Positions 41,645 through 50,874 are shown, counted from the first letter of the stretch. The stretch: DNA of 64,000 nucleotides from Neorhizobium populisoli (GCF_019430945.1 NZ_JAHYCB010000001.1:496001-560000); one strand, 5' to 3'. Numbers and translations: made by a program. The notes: generated by a model not told the origin, from the sequence alone.

Positions 41645-41759
41645 GAGCTTTCCGTCGGCTTGAACAAGCAGGTGAGCAACAGGTTCGGCCGCATGAGCGG
41701 CCATTCCCGCTTATGCCGCCTCAGGGGGCGGATGTCCAGTGATTCCCGTTGTCGCACAC

Positions 41760-42224
41760 CTATTTGAGCTTCATCTTGAAACCCGCATGGCTCTTGGCGA
41801 AACCAAGTCGCTCGTAGAAACGGTGCGCATCGGTTCGGCTTGCATTCGACGTCAGCTGGACGAGCGGGCAGTCACGGCGCCTCGCCTCTTCAATCGCATA
41901 ACCGATCATCTGCGCGCCGATGCCCTTGCCGCGCTGATCGGCTCTCGTCTGAACCGCCTCGATGATCATCGACAGCGATCCGCGGCCGCTCAGCGTTCGG
42001 GTGAAGACGAGCTGGAACGTACCGACGACCTCGCCATCCGCTTCCGCGACGAAAAGCTGTTCATTCTGCGAGGCGTCGATGACGTGAAAAGCCTTGAGAT
42101 AATCCTCGAAAGCGGATTGGTCGGTCGTATCGCCATGGCCGCCCAGATCATCGGCAGCAAAGAGCGCGATCAGCGCGGCAAGATCGGCTTCCCGCGCCCG
42201 GCGGATGAGAATGTTTTCCGACAC
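41760..42224 (-). CDS. GNAT family N-acetyltransferase
   Basis: 154 aa. Start codon is GTG at 42224 with AAGGAAAAG upstream. The acetyl-CoA-binding motif A is clear: VQTRADQRGKGIGAQMIGYA (R/Q-x-x-G-x-G/A type), and the C-terminal strand FYERLGFAKSHAGFK is typical. The substrate is unknown. It is one of four unrelated GNAT genes within 5.4 kb, all on the minus strand. Confidence 0.9.
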   Translation of the reverse strand: MSENILIRRAREADLAALIALFAADDLGGHGDTTDQSAFEDYLKAFHVIDASQNEQLFVAEADGEVVGTFQLVFTRTLSGRGSLSMIIEAVQTRADQRGKGIGAQMIGYAIEEARRRDCPLVQLTSNASRTDAHRFYERLGFAKSHAGFKMKLK

Positions 42225-42288
42225 GTCTTTTCCTTTCAGTCACGCCTATGCAATGAATGTTGCCGGCGGACTTTAAGGGGATTTGGCA

Positions 42289-42711
42289 ATGTTACAAAGA
42301 CTGACGGCACTTTTCTTCACACTCATCGTCCTGTCGTGGCCGATGGTTGCAGCTGCCGAAGGCCGCGGCGCGGTGGGCTTTGCGCAGGCGCCGGAAATGA
42401 GCAGCGGTGTCTGCTTTGCGTCAACCGTGCGCAAGGCGCTCGATTGCGCCAAGAAGAAATGCATCAAGGACGGCGGTACGGCCGAAGATTGCCTGGAGAC
42501 GACCGCCTGCTTCCCCGCCTGGTGGAGCATCGACATCTTCGCCCAATCCAAGGAAGGCCCGCATTGGCATGAGACTTTTTGCGGCTTCGACAGCAAGGAA
42601 GCCGCGATCCAGGCCTCCAAGACCATCTGCAACCTGAAGCGCCGCAAGGACCTTTCGGATTGCAGTCTCGTGACGATCTATAACGAGGAAGGCGAGGCTT
42701 TCGAGCAATGA
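42289..42711 (+). CDS. Cysteine-rich exported hypothetical protein
   Basis: 140 aa. The ATG at 42289 follows AAGGGG; a TTG two codons earlier is in frame but not needed. Signal peptide (LTALFFTLIVLSWPMVAAAE), then a small domain with eight Cys (VCFAST, LDCAKKKC, EDCLETTACF, TFCGF, TICNL, SDCSLV), enough for four disulfides. This pattern is loosely like DUF4189-type proteins, but I am not sure. Probably periplasmic, substrate of the Dsb system. It stands between two minus-strand GNAT genes. Confidence 0.75.
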   Translation: MLQRLTALFFTLIVLSWPMVAAAEGRGAVGFAQAPEMSSGVCFASTVRKALDCAKKKCIKDGGTAEDCLETTACFPAWWSIDIFAQSKEGPHWHETFCGFDSKEAAIQASKTICNLKRRKDLSDCSLVTIYNEEGEAFEQ

Positions 42712-42723
42712 GCTCGAACCAGC

Positions 42724-43230
42724 TCAGACGGTCGCCAGCCGCTTTTCGAGAATGAAGGCCGGCAGGCCGGAATTGGGGGCACCCCATTCCTCCATGCGAT
42801 CGACCTCGGCAAAACCGAGCCGTTCGTAGAAGGATAGCGCCCTCGTATTCTGCAGAGCCACCTCGACGCGCATGATTTCCGCATCCGGGAAGCAGGTCTC
42901 GATCTCCGCGAAGATATCGCGGCCGATGCCCTCATTCTGGCAGGACGGCTTGACGTAGAGCTGATGCAGCATCGCCGTCTTTTCCATCTTGGGATATTTG
43001 GCGGCATAACCGATGCCGCCGATATCCCGGCCGCTGTCAGCCACCAGAAACTCGCCATCCTTCTTCTGGATGCGGGCGCGGATCGCATTCGCGGAATGCC
43101 AGCCGCTCACCATGCGCGCAACCTTGTCGGCGCCGTAGAACGGGTCATAAGTGGCGTGGAATGTCTCGGCCAGAAGGGCGCGGATTTTCTCCACGTCCTC
43201 CTCGCCTGCGGTTCTGACGAAGTAGACCAT
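42724..43230 (-). CDS. GNAT family N-acetyltransferase
   Basis: 168 aa. Motif A is LYVKPSCQNEGIGRDIFAEI, and NTRALSFYERLGFAEVDRME is the C-terminal motif B. It starts 5 bp after the gatB stop, with AAGG in the gap, so it is the distal gene of a gatB transcript. Substrate unknown. Confidence 0.9.
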   Translation of the reverse strand: MVYFVRTAGEEDVEKIRALLAETFHATYDPFYGADKVARMVSGWHSANAIRARIQKKDGEFLVADSGRDIGGIGYAAKYPKMEKTAMLHQLYVKPSCQNEGIGRDIFAEIETCFPDAEIMRVEVALQNTRALSFYERLGFAEVDRMEEWGAPNSGLPAFILEKRLATV

Positions 43231-43235
43231 GGGCC

Positions 43236-44738
43236 TTATTCTTCGATGCCGAGCTTCGCCTTGACGAGCGCCTGGACGGCCTGCGGGTTGGCCTTGCCAC
43301 CCGTCGACTTCATGACCTGGCCGACGAACCAGCCGGCGAGCGTCGGCTTGGCCTTGACCTTCTCGACCTGATCCGGATTGGCGGCGATGATTTCGTCGAC
43401 GGCCTTTTCGATCGCGCCGGTATCCGTCACCTGCTTCATGCCGCGGGTTTCGACGATTTCCGCCGGGTCGCCGCCTTCGGTGAGGACGATCTCGAAGAGG
43501 TCCTTGGCGATCTTGCCGGAAATCGTTTCGGCCTTGATGAGGTCGATGATCGCGCCGAGCTGGGCGGGCGAAACCGGAGTCTCTTCAATATCTTTGCCGG
43601 TTCTGTTCAAGGCGCCCAGCAGGTCGTTAATGACCCAGTTGGCGGCGATCTTGCCATCGCGACCTTCGGCAACGGCTTCGAAATAATCGGCGATCGCCTT
43701 TTCCGAAACGAGGACCGAAGCGTCGTAGATCGACAGGCCGAGCTCGCTGACGAAACGGGCCTTCTTGTCATCCGGCAGTTCGGTCAGGCCGGCGCGCATC
43801 TTCTCGATGAAGGCATCGTCGAATTCGAGCGGCAACAGGTCCGGATCGGGGAAATAGCGATAGTCATGCGCATCTTCCTTAGAGCGCATCGAGCGGGTCT
43901 CGCCCTTGCCCGGATCGAAGAGGCGAGTTTCCTGGTCGATCGAGCCGCCGTCTTCCAGAATGCCGATCTGGCGGCGCGCTTCGTATTCGATCGCCTGGCC
44001 GATGAAGCGGATGGAGTTGACGTTCTTGATTTCGCAGCGCGTGCCGAAACCTTCGCCCGGACGGCGCACGGAAACGTTGACGTCGGCGCGCATCGAACCT
44101 TCGTCCATGTTGCCATCGCAGGTGCCGAGGTAACGGACGATCGAGCGCAGCTTGGTCATATAGGCCTTGGCTTCATCGGACGAGCGCATGTCAGGCTTTG
44201 AGACGATTTCCATCAGCGCCACGCCGGAGCGGTTCAGGTCGACATAGGACATGGTCGGATGCTGGTCGTGCATCGACTTGCCGGCGTCCTGTTCCAGGTG
44301 CAGACGCTCAATGCCGATCTCGATATCCTCGAACTGGCCCTGGCGATCCGGGCCGAGCGAGATGACGATCTGGCCTTCGCCGACGATCGGGTCCTTGAAC
44401 TGCGAAATCTGATAGCCCTGCGGCAGGTCGGGATAGAAATAGTTCTTGCGGTCGAAGAGCGACCGCTTGTTGATCTGCGCCTTCAGGCCGAGACCGGTGC
44501 GAACGGCCTGGGCCACGCATTCCTCGTTGATAACAGGCAGCATGCCAGGCATGGCCGCATCGACGAGCGAGACGTTAGCATTGGCCGGCTTGCCGAATTC
44601 GGTCGAGGCGCCGGAGAAGAGCTTCGAATTCGACAGGACCTGAGCGTGCACCTCCATGCCGATGATGACTTCCCAATCGCCAGTGGCGCCGGGGATGAAG
44701 CGTTTCGGATCGGGCGTGCGGACGTCGACAAGGGTCAT
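43236..44738 (-). CDS. gatB: Asp-tRNA(Asn)/Glu-tRNA(Gln) amidotransferase subunit B
   Basis: 500-aa kinase/tRNA-binding subunit of GatCAB, which activates misacylated Glu-tRNA(Gln) or Asp-tRNA(Asn) and converts it to the Gln or Asn form with ammonia from GatA. The signature [20 protein letters not shown] is near the N-terminus, with [17 protein letters not shown] and [14 protein letters not shown] later. The C-terminal YqeY-like helical tail ([20 protein letters not shown]) is complete. It is separated from gatCA by 2.4 kb of small genes, all consistent with separate transcription. Confidence 0.97.
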   Translation of the reverse strand: MTLVDVRTPDPKRFIPGATGDWEVIIGMEVHAQVLSNSKLFSGASTEFGKPANANVSLVDAAMPGMLPVINEECVAQAVRTGLGLKAQINKRSLFDRKNYFYPDLPQGYQISQFKDPIVGEGQIVISLGPDRQGQFEDIEIGIERLHLEQDAGKSMHDQHPTMSYVDLNRSGVALMEIVSKPDMRSSDEAKAYMTKLRSIVRYLGTCDGNMDEGSMRADVNVSVRRPGEGFGTRCEIKNVNSIRFIGQAIEYEARRQIGILEDGGSIDQETRLFDPGKGETRSMRSKEDAHDYRYFPDPDLLPLEFDDAFIEKMRAGLTELPDDKKARFVSELGLSIYDASVLVSEKAIADYFEAVAEGRDGKIAANWVINDLLGALNRTGKDIEETPVSPAQLGAIIDLIKAETISGKIAKDLFEIVLTEGGDPAEIVETRGMKQVTDTGAIEKAVDEIIAANPDQVEKVKAKPTLAGWFVGQVMKSTGGKANPQAVQALVKAKLGIEE

Positions 44739-44878
44739 TTTATGCTCTTGGAATGGTCGTGGCGTTCATTTTGGGAGTAGAGCAAACAGCGGCCGCGTGC
44801 AAGCACAACGCGGCGGCGAGCGAGAATGTCGAAAGGCGGATTAGTTTAAACTTAACCTTAGAGTGCAAATGATAGAAA

Positions 44879-45196
44879 ATGCAATCCGAAAGCCTTTCAA
44901 TCTTTCTTCTGGCTTATCTGCTGGTGAACGTCCTGGCATTCGGCGCGTATTGCTGGGATAAGATCGCCGCCATCGAGGGCCGATGGCGGGTGCGCGAATC
45001 CACCTTGCTGACATTTGCTTTTGTCGGAGGGAGTCTGGGCGCCATCGTTGCACAACAGCTATTCAATCACAAAACCCGCAAAGAACCGTTCAGGACATAT
45101 CTTGCGGCAATCGTGGTGCTTCACATCGTATTGGGCTTGGCGGCACTTTTCCTATTTTCCGGCACTGCAGCCTTCCTTCTGAAGACTATATCCTGA
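44879..45196 (+). CDS. DUF1294 small membrane protein
   Basis: 105 aa with three hydrophobic segments. The DUF1294 pattern is visible: AYCWDKIAAIEGRWRVRE, FVGGSLGAIVAQQLFNHKTR and KEPF. Family members are three- or four-span membrane proteins of unknown function, sometimes fused to cold-shock domains. It ends 2 bp before the stop of a convergent GNAT gene. Confidence 0.88.
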   Translation: MQSESLSIFLLAYLLVNVLAFGAYCWDKIAAIEGRWRVRESTLLTFAFVGGSLGAIVAQQLFNHKTRKEPFRTYLAAIVVLHIVLGLAALFLFSGTAAFLLKTIS

Positions 45197-45198
45197 AA

Positions 45199-45708
45199 TC
45201 AGAGGCCTGGTCCGTACGTATCGACCTCATCTACCACAAGCTGCTTCGACATGCCGACCGACTGGACGTCGCGATCGATCTTCGGGGAATAGGCGACAGA
45301 CAGCCAATTGATCGCATAGCCGTTCTTTTCGAAGAAGCCGACCGCCTCGTTATTGCGCGCGTGCGTTTCGACACGCGCCGTCTCGAAACCCTGATGGATG
45401 ATTTCGGCCTCGATTTCGGCCAGGAGCGCGCGACCAAGCCCGTGCCCCTGATAATGCGGATCGATCCAGAAGTCGGTGATCAGCTCGTCCAGCTTTTCGC
45501 GCGCAGCCCAACCAGTCACGGAACCGAACTGCTCGACAACGGTGATCGTCAGCCAGGACGAACGGGTGAAATTCAGGAAGGCCGCGCGGGCGCTTTCCTG
45601 CATGTCGGTCACCTCACCGATTGAAATCATGGCCTTTTCCCACGAGCGGAAACCGATTTCCGCCAGGATATCCGCTTCGTCTTCCCGCGCATTGCGAATT
45701 GTGGCCAT
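45199..45708 (-). CDS. GNAT family N-acetyltransferase
   Basis: 169 aa with AGGGGAAG before the ATG. Motif A FWIDPHYQGHGLGRALLAEI and motif B NNEAVGFFEKNGYAINWL are typical. The tail after residue ~140 is unusually long. Substrate unknown. Confidence 0.9.
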   Translation of the reverse strand: MATIRNAREDEADILAEIGFRSWEKAMISIGEVTDMQESARAAFLNFTRSSWLTITVVEQFGSVTGWAAREKLDELITDFWIDPHYQGHGLGRALLAEIEAEIIHQGFETARVETHARNNEAVGFFEKNGYAINWLSVAYSPKIDRDVQSVGMSKQLVVDEVDTYGPGL

Positions 45709-46017
45709 GTCTTCCCCTGATGTCCGATCAGTAGAACACTCTGTTTTGGCTTTTACCAGCGGAACATGTCGACAGATGACTTGCTACGCTTGACGGTTGG
45801 GGAAAACCTCGGTAGCGACGATTCCATCGTCAGGCCGCAACCATTCGAGTGGCCTCGCGTCATGGAGTTTTGATGTTCTCGTTCAGAGAGACCTGCTGAG
45901 GGGCCGGCCCGCCTTAAAAGCGCACCGGCCCAGACAAAACGACCACCCCGACGCTGAACAAGCGCCGGCAACGTTTTTGTGCGCCTCCAGGGAGGCGCTT
46001 CTCCGGACATCAATACA
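45709..46017. other. Intergenic region with a GC hairpin
   Basis: 309 bp without a coding pattern between a GNAT gene and the yjhX-like gene. The one clear structure is GCGCCTCC/GGAGGCGC (45981-45998), 20 nt before the yjhX-like start and just after a GTTTTTGT tract. It could form in the mRNA leader and mask or space the start. The remainder should carry the two divergent promoters. Confidence 0.4.
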
Positions 46018-46275
46018 ATGGACATTTCCCGCGCCGAACAGCGCATCCTCCACCTGCTCGCCCAGGGCGGCAGGATCGAGATAACCCGTGACGAAAACCG
46101 AAAGATCGAGAAGCTGCAGCTCGTTACTCGCGAAGGCTGGGCATTTTCAGGTCTAGACTTGATCGTTTTCCGAAAACTCAGGCAGAAGAAAGCAATCAAA
46201 TCCCAAGGCGGCAAGCCGTACCGGATCACCGAAAGGGGATTGGTGCTCGTGAGGGCCGAGCAGGATAATCGGTGA
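46018..46275 (+). CDS. YjhX family (UPF0386) protein
   Basis: 85 aa from ATG 46018; the open frame upstream to 45979 runs through the hairpin. The sequence follows the YjhX pattern: MDISRAEQRILHLLAQGGRI at the start, then TREGWAFSGLDLIVFRKLR and KPYRITERGLVLVRAEQDNR at the end. E. coli YjhX has been described as a toxin of a proposed YjhX/YjhQ pair, where YjhQ is a GNAT-like antitoxin. Two GNAT genes lie nearby, but on the opposite strand. The winged-helix-like pattern also fits a DNA-binding role. Confidence 0.85.
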   Translation: MDISRAEQRILHLLAQGGRIEITRDENRKIEKLQLVTREGWAFSGLDLIVFRKLRQKKAIKSQGGKPYRITERGLVLVRAEQDNR

Positions 46276-46323
46276 ATTAGGAAAAGCCGCGCGTCGCAAC
46301 GGCGCGCGGCAACTTCACACGCG

Positions 46324-46593
46324 CTAGGCAACCGTCAGTTCGACCTTCATCACAGCCCAGTCATCAGCAATCGACCCGGTGCGCGCCTTGCCGGCGCGGC
46401 GATACCAGTAGTCGGCATTCCAATCATCGCCTTCGATGCGATGGCAAAGTGCGTGGCCCCAGTCGAACGGCTTTTCGCCCTCGTGAGCCTGGCAGATATT
46501 GTGAACCGCTTCCCACTCGGCACCCATATGGAAGCCGGCGGCGGCGAGCCTATCGAATGCTTCTATCAGACGTGAGAGATCAGTCGTGGCCAT
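46324..46593 (-). CDS. Conserved small hypothetical protein
   Basis: 89 aa, rich in Trp, His and Asp (FHMGAEWEAVHNICQAHEGE, DWGHALCHRIEGDDWNADYW). No signal peptide or span. It resembles small rhizobial proteins of about 90 aa that I have seen without a function. It begins 21 bp after the GNAT gene stop and may be the last gene of a gatC-gatA-GNAT transcript. Confidence 0.7.
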   Translation of the reverse strand: MATTDLSRLIEAFDRLAAAGFHMGAEWEAVHNICQAHEGEKPFDWGHALCHRIEGDDWNADYWYRRAGKARTGSIADDWAVMKVELTVA

Positions 46594-46614
46594 GCAAGTC
46601 TCCCGGAATGCAGG

Positions 46615-47112
46615 TTACGCGTCGAGCAGCTTCTCCAAATGTACCTTTTCGAGATCGATGCCCATGCTCTTCGAATGCTCCATGCCGCGCCAGACGATGA
46701 CGAATCCGCAACGTTCATAGAGACGTATGCCGCCTGTATTGTTGGCCTGAGTGTGCAGCGTGGCTTTGTCGTGCCCTTCCGACCGAATAAGGTCGCAGAT
46801 GTGCAGCAAAAGCGCCTTGCCGGCTCCCTTGCCCTGGTGATCAGGATGCACCCAAAGATCGGAAATGTAATTCGGCGCTCCATCGCGAGCGCCCCAGCCT
46901 ATGACCTCGCCATCGAGATCGGCAACATAAACTTCGGCTCGCGTCTGTGGCGGAAAGTCGGCATATGCCTTTCTTGTCCGTTCCACGACGTCCACGCCAA
47001 GATCGACGCCTTTGAAAGCGTCGCTGGATAGCCAGGCCGCGAAGCCTGTGCTCACGACCGCCGGATGATCGGCGGTCGTCATCATCCGGATTTTTAGTCC
47101 GCTTACCACCAC
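46615..47112 (-). CDS. GNAT family N-acetyltransferase overlapping gatA
   Basis: 165 aa with a GTG start at 47112, inside the last codons of gatA (10-bp overlap). The upstream start is preferred because the first beta strand [15 protein letters not shown] would be lost with the ATGs at 47085 or 47082. Motif [21 protein letters not shown] and the [15 protein letters not shown] motif are clear. Overlap implies translational coupling with gatA. Substrate unknown. Confidence 0.85.
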   Translation of the reverse strand: MVVSGLKIRMMTTADHPAVVSTGFAAWLSSDAFKGVDLGVDVVERTRKAYADFPPQTRAEVYVADLDGEVIGWGARDGAPNYISDLWVHPDHQGKGAGKALLLHICDLIRSEGHDKATLHTQANNTGGIRLYERCGFVIVWRGMEHSKSMGIDLEKVHLEKLLDA

Positions 47113-48584
47113 TTGGCCGGCGAGAACTTACCGGCGGCCTGTTCGATGACATGGGCGGTGCGGAAGAGAGTTTCTTCCTCGAACGGCTTGCCGATGAGCT
47201 GCAGACCGAGCGGCAGGCCCTTCTTGTCGAGGCCGGCTGGAACCGCGATGCCCGGCAGGCCAGCCATGTTGACCGTGACCGTGAAGATGTCGTTCAGGTA
47301 CATGGCGACCGGATCGGCGGCGAGGTTCTCGTCAGCGACGCCGAAGGCGGAGGACGGAGTTGCGGGCGTCAGGATCGCATCGACGCCGGCGTCGAAAACG
47401 ATTTCGAAGTCGCGCTTGATCAGCGTGCGGACCTTCTGGGCCTGCAGGTAGTAGGCGTCGTAATAACCTGCCGAAAGAACGTAAGTGCCGATCATGATGC
47501 GGCGCTTGACCTCGGTGCCGAAGCCGGCGGCGCGGGTCTTTTCGTACATGTCGACGATGTCCTTGCCGTCGACGCGCAGGCCGTAGCGCACGCCGTCGTA
47601 ACGGGCGAGGTTCGACGAGGCTTCGGCAGGCGCAACGATGTAATAGGCCGGCAGGGCGTATTTGGTGTGCGGCAGGGTGATGTCGACGATCTCGGCACCG
47701 GCGTCCTTCAGCCAGGCGATGCCCTGCTGCCAGAGTTTTTCGATCTCTTCCGGCATGCCATCGACGCGGTATTCCTTCGGAATGCCGATCTTCATGCCCT
47801 TGAGCGATTGGCCGAGTGCTGCTTCGTAATCCGGCACCGGCAGATCGACGGAGGTCGTATCCTTGGCATCAACTGAAGCCATGGACTTCAGCATGATGGC
47901 CGCATCGCGCACGTCGCGGGCAATCGGGCCAGCCTGATCGAGCGAGGAAGCAAATGCCACGACGCCCCAGCGCGAGCAGCGGCCATAGGTCGGCTTGATG
48001 CCGACGGTACCGGTGAAAGCGGCCGGCTGGCGGATCGAGCCGCCGGTATCGGTCGCGGTGGCGCCGGCGCAGAGATGCGCGGCAACGGCTGCAGCCGAAC
48101 CGCCGGACGAACCGCCTGGCACGAGCTGCTGGTTGGAGCCGTTCGCCTTCCAGGGGTTGACCACCGCACCGTAATACGACGTCTCGTTGGAAGAGCCCAT
48201 CGCGAACTCGTCCATGTTCAGCTTGCCGAGCATGACCGCGCCGTCATCCCAGAGGTTCTGGGTAACGGTCGATTCGTATTTCGGCTTGAAACCGTCGAGA
48301 ATGTGGCTGCAGGCCTGAGTGTGGACGTCGCGGGTGCCGAACAGGTCCTTGATGCCGAGCGGAATGCCTTCCAGAGCGCCAACCGTGCCGGATGCGCGGC
48401 GGGCGTCGGAAGACTTGGCCATCTCGATCGCCTTTTCCGGCGTCACAGCGACATAGGCGTTGAACACCTCGTTCGCCGCATCGATCGCCTTCAGATAGCT
48501 TGTCGTCAGTTCGACGGAGGTGATTTCCTTGGCCTTCAGCTTCTCGCGGGCTTCGGCAATGGTGAGGCTGGTGAGTTCGGTCAT
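47103..48584 (-). CDS. gatA: Asp-tRNA(Asn)/Glu-tRNA(Gln) amidotransferase subunit A
   Basis: 493-aa glutaminase subunit of GatCAB. The amidase-signature triad is in place: Lys in [13 protein letters not shown], the cis-Ser in [19 protein letters not shown] and the nucleophile Ser in [15 protein letters not shown]. The start at ATG 48584 matches other rhizobial GatA proteins; an in-frame TTG four codons upstream lies in the RBS (GAAGAAGACC). It follows gatC by 57 bp. Confidence 0.97.
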   Translation of the reverse strand: MTELTSLTIAEAREKLKAKEITSVELTTSYLKAIDAANEVFNAYVAVTPEKAIEMAKSSDARRASGTVGALEGIPLGIKDLFGTRDVHTQACSHILDGFKPKYESTVTQNLWDDGAVMLGKLNMDEFAMGSSNETSYYGAVVNPWKANGSNQQLVPGGSSGGSAAAVAAHLCAGATATDTGGSIRQPAAFTGTVGIKPTYGRCSRWGVVAFASSLDQAGPIARDVRDAAIMLKSMASVDAKDTTSVDLPVPDYEAALGQSLKGMKIGIPKEYRVDGMPEEIEKLWQQGIAWLKDAGAEIVDITLPHTKYALPAYYIVAPAEASSNLARYDGVRYGLRVDGKDIVDMYEKTRAAGFGTEVKRRIMIGTYVLSAGYYDAYYLQAQKVRTLIKRDFEIVFDAGVDAILTPATPSSAFGVADENLAADPVAMYLNDIFTVTVNMAGLPGIAVPAGLDKKGLPLGLQLIGKPFEEETLFRTAHVIEQAAGKFSPAKWW

Positions 48585-48641
48585 GGTCTTCTTCAAATCG
48601 TTCGAATGCGGGAAAAGGTCGGATGCACTTTATTCAAGCGC

Positions 48642-48929
48642 TTATTCGACGACCTTCGGCACCAGGAAGAAATCGCGATCGGTATTCGGCGCGTTGGCAA
48701 CGATATCGGCTGCCTTGCTCCCGTCGTTGACGGTGTCCTTGCGCTTGCGCATGTCCATCGGCGTGACGGATGTCATCGGCTCGACGCCGGAAACATCGAC
48801 TTCGCTCAACTGCTCGACGAAATTGATGATGCCATTGAGTTCGCCGACCATGCGATTGGCATCTTCCTCGGTAACCGCAATGCGGGCAAGGCGCGCGACG
48901 CGCTTCACAGTGGCGAGATCGACGGACAT
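48642..48929 (-). CDS. gatC: Asp-tRNA(Asn)/Glu-tRNA(Gln) amidotransferase subunit C
   Basis: 95-aa clamp protein that wraps GatA and GatB. The start [20 protein letters not shown] at 48929 has TTGGAGCT upstream. The body ([20 protein letters not shown] followed by EPMTSV) and the C-terminal [12 protein letters not shown] are conserved. First gene of gatC-gatA. Confidence 0.96.
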   Translation of the reverse strand: MSVDLATVKRVARLARIAVTEEDANRMVGELNGIINFVEQLSEVDVSGVEPMTSVTPMDMRKRKDTVNDGSKAADIVANAPNTDRDFFLVPKVVE

Positions 48930-49037
48930 GGCATAGCTCCAAGCAAGAAAATTCCTACTCGCTATACTGACCATGCCCGCTTCCCGCAACAGGCAGCGCG
49001 CCTCAAATATGAAGCGCGCCGGGATGTTTGCAAAAGA

Positions 49038-49745
49038 TCAATAGGAAACGCTGCCGCCCGGAGCGGGGACTTCGACGCGGGTGCGAGAGCCTTCCATGCC
49101 CTTGACGAATTTTTCCGCCGTCTGATCAACGCCCGGCAGACCATAGTGGCACGGCAGCGCGTGTTTGAAGTCGAAGAAGCGCTGGCAGGCCAGCGCGGCA
49201 ACGGCACCGCCCATGGTGAAGCGGTCACCGATCGGCACGATGCCGATATCCGGCACATGCAGTTCGTTGATCAGCGCCATGTCGGAGAAAATGTCGGTGT
49301 CGCCCATGTGGAGAACCGACGGCTCGTCTTCGAAATGGATCATCAGGCCGTTGGCATTGCCGAGGCAGTGCGAAACGCCGTCTTCGGTGAGCGAGGCAGA
49401 GGAATGCAGCGCGTTGGTGAAAGTGGCGGTAAAGCCAAAGCCGTCAAAACCGATCGTGCCGCCGGTATTGCCCATTTCGAGCTTCTCGACGCCCTTCTTC
49501 TGCAGCCAGACGCCGAGGTCGTAGTTGGCGAGAACAACGGCACCGGTATCCTTGGCGATCTGCACGGTATCGCCGACATGGTCGCCATGGCCGTGAGTGA
49601 GCAGGATGTGGGTCAGACCTTCCGTCGCGTCCTTGATATCCTGGCCGGCAAAGGCGGGATTGTAGGTCAGGAACGGATCGATCAGGATTTTCGCCTTGGC
49701 GGTTTCGATACGAAACGCGGCATGGCCGAGCCAGGTGATCTTCAT
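49038..49745 (-). CDS. UPF0173 metal-dependent hydrolase (metallo-beta-lactamase fold)
   Basis: 235 aa. [20 protein letters not shown] at the start and [11 protein letters not shown] with the metal-binding HxHxDH are diagnostic. The second-shell ligands follow ([34 protein letters not shown]). Members hydrolyse unknown substrates; the YtkL and related UPF0173 group is widespread. It lies upstream of gatC in the same direction, with a 108-bp gap. Confidence 0.93.
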   Translation of the reverse strand: MKITWLGHAAFRIETAKAKILIDPFLTYNPAFAGQDIKDATEGLTHILLTHGHGDHVGDTVQIAKDTGAVVLANYDLGVWLQKKGVEKLEMGNTGGTIGFDGFGFTATFTNALHSSASLTEDGVSHCLGNANGLMIHFEDEPSVLHMGDTDIFSDMALINELHVPDIGIVPIGDRFTMGGAVAALACQRFFDFKHALPCHYGLPGVDQTAEKFVKGMEGSRTRVEVPAPGGSVSY

Positions 49746-49842
49746 AGGACAACTCCCTTCAGTAGAGTTTGGCGCAAAATCTCAACAAATGCGCGAAATT
49801 TGATAGAAGGAAATCGTCGAGGCGAATGCCTTGGCAAACGAA

Positions 49843-49981
49843 AGGAGGTGAGACGATTGAAGATCCGGCTTACGCTGACGATCAGGTTCAGGACTTTGCG
49901 GTTCACCCTGACAATCAGCTAAGAAAACGGGGGTCGGGCGAAAGCCCGGCTCCCACCGGAAGGGAAGTCGTCTCACCTCCT
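49843..49981 (+). promoter_or_regulatory. Long-range SD/anti-SD stem flanking a short ORF
   Basis: AGGAGGTGAGACGA (49843-49856) and TCGTCTCACCTCCT (49968-49981) are exact 14-nt complements, extendable by U-G and U-A. The left arm is the Shine-Dalgarno region of a 21-codon ORF. The right arm contains TCACCTCCT, identical to the anti-SD end of 16S rRNA. Between the ORF and the right arm lies a GC-rich hairpin GGGGGTCGGGC-GAAA-GCCCGGCTCCC (49929-49954) with a GNRA tetraloop. The layout suggests that the transcript folds to sequester the ribosome-binding site. Confidence 0.75.
49857..49922 (+). CDS. Putative 21-aa cationic peptide ORF
   Basis: TTG start at 49857, preceded at 5-nt spacing by AAGGAGGTGA, close to a perfect complement of the 16S 3' end. 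The peptide has net charge about +5 and a strict alternating pattern: I3, L5, L7, I9, F11, then a turn at R12-T13, then L14, F16, L18, I20, with Thr, Arg and Lys between. This would suit an amphipathic beta-hairpin. Both halves carry an LTLTI or FTLTI motif. I know of no named family. No promoter was recognised. It lies 111 bp from the UPF0173 start and 188 bp before ruvX. Coding is supported by the RBS and the pattern, not by homology. Confidence 0.5.
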   Translation: MKIRLTLTIRFRTLRFTLTIS

Positions 49982-50110
49982 GATCAAAACCATAACATGC
50001 CGCCGGACGATTTCAAAGTTCGACACGCTTCCAGATAACCTATATGCCGCCAAAGAAAAGTGGGACAGGTATAGGACATGCGTTCCTATCCTTTCAGGGA
50101 TGACGAACGC

Positions 50111-50605
50111 ATGACAGTGATGACGATCGAGGAACTGGCCGAGCATCTTCAGCCTGGACAGGCGATTGCCGGGCTCGATCTCGGCACCAAGACGATCGGG
50201 CTTTCCATGTCGGATCTCGGCCGGCGTTTCTCATCGCCCCGGCCGGTCATCAAGCGGGTGAAGTTCACCCAGGATGCGGAGGTCCTGCTGGCTTTTGCGG
50301 AAAAGGAAAAGGTCGCCGGCTTCGTGATCGGCCTGCCGATGAATATGGACGGTTCGGCCGGTCCGCGGGTTCAGGCAACGCGTGCCTTCGTGCGGTCGAT
50401 GAGCGACAAGACTGCCCTTCCCTTCGTTTTCTGGGACGAGCGGCTATCGACGGTCGCAGCCGAACGGGCACTTCTGGAAATGGATGTGTCACGGGCCAAA
50501 CGGGCCGAGCGGATCGATTCCGCTGCGGCCAGCTTCATTCTTCAGGGCGCGCTGGACAGGCTCTTGTCGCTCGGCAGAACGGTAACCGACGAGCGCGACG
50601 CCTGA
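50111..50605 (+). CDS. ruvX: Holliday junction resolvase RuvX (YqgF family)
   Basis: 164 aa from ATG 50111 ([20 protein letters not shown]), which matches related rhizobial proteins; the frame is open to 50078. RNase H-like motifs: [20 protein letters not shown] with the first catalytic Asp, [16 protein letters not shown], and [20 protein letters not shown]. YqgF proteins also act in 16S rRNA maturation. The 3' end overlaps the convergent DUF6105-like gene by 64 bp. Confidence 0.93.
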   Translation: MTVMTIEELAEHLQPGQAIAGLDLGTKTIGLSMSDLGRRFSSPRPVIKRVKFTQDAEVLLAFAEKEKVAGFVIGLPMNMDGSAGPRVQATRAFVRSMSDKTALPFVFWDERLSTVAAERALLEMDVSRAKRAERIDSAAASFILQGALDRLLSLGRTVTDERDA

Positions 50606-50874
50606 CGCTTCTGCCACCAGGCGGCGATCTGCCTGCGCTTGCGGAAGGCGATGATCGCAAACACAACCAGGCTGTCGAAAGCGATGGCGCGGGCGACGAG
50701 CGGCGGGATGGTTTCCGGCGGAATGCCGAGAATATTGCCATAGATCTGGAAGACCAGGTCATGGGTCTGGCGCGTCAACATGAAGAAGCCGAAGCTCATG
50801 TCGTAATAGGAGAGCCCATACCAGCTCGTCAGCAGCAGGACGGGACCCGCCCACAAGATCAGGAACCACTTCAT
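50542..50874 (-). CDS. DUF6105-like small membrane protein
   Basis: 110 aa with an N-terminal span ([20 protein letters not shown]), the conserved-looking stretch [20 protein letters not shown] and a second hydrophobic segment ([19 protein letters not shown]), ending in a basic tail. I associate the HDLVFQIYG signature with the Rhizobiales DUF6105 family, from memory. Function unknown. Its start overlaps the stop of the next upstream small gene (ATGA). Confidence 0.7.
   Translation of the reverse strand: MKWFLILWAGPVLLLTSWYGLSYYDMSFGFFMLTRQTHDLVFQIYGNILGIPPETIPPLVARAIAFDSLVVFAIIAFRKRRQIAAWWQKRQASRSSVTVLPSDKSLSSAP

Noticed and set aside
49769-50038. 89-codon plus-strand ORF overlapping the SD/anti-SD element in another frame
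   Set aside because: No RBS, disordered composition, and it runs across both stem arms; the 21-codon frame has the SD at correct spacing.
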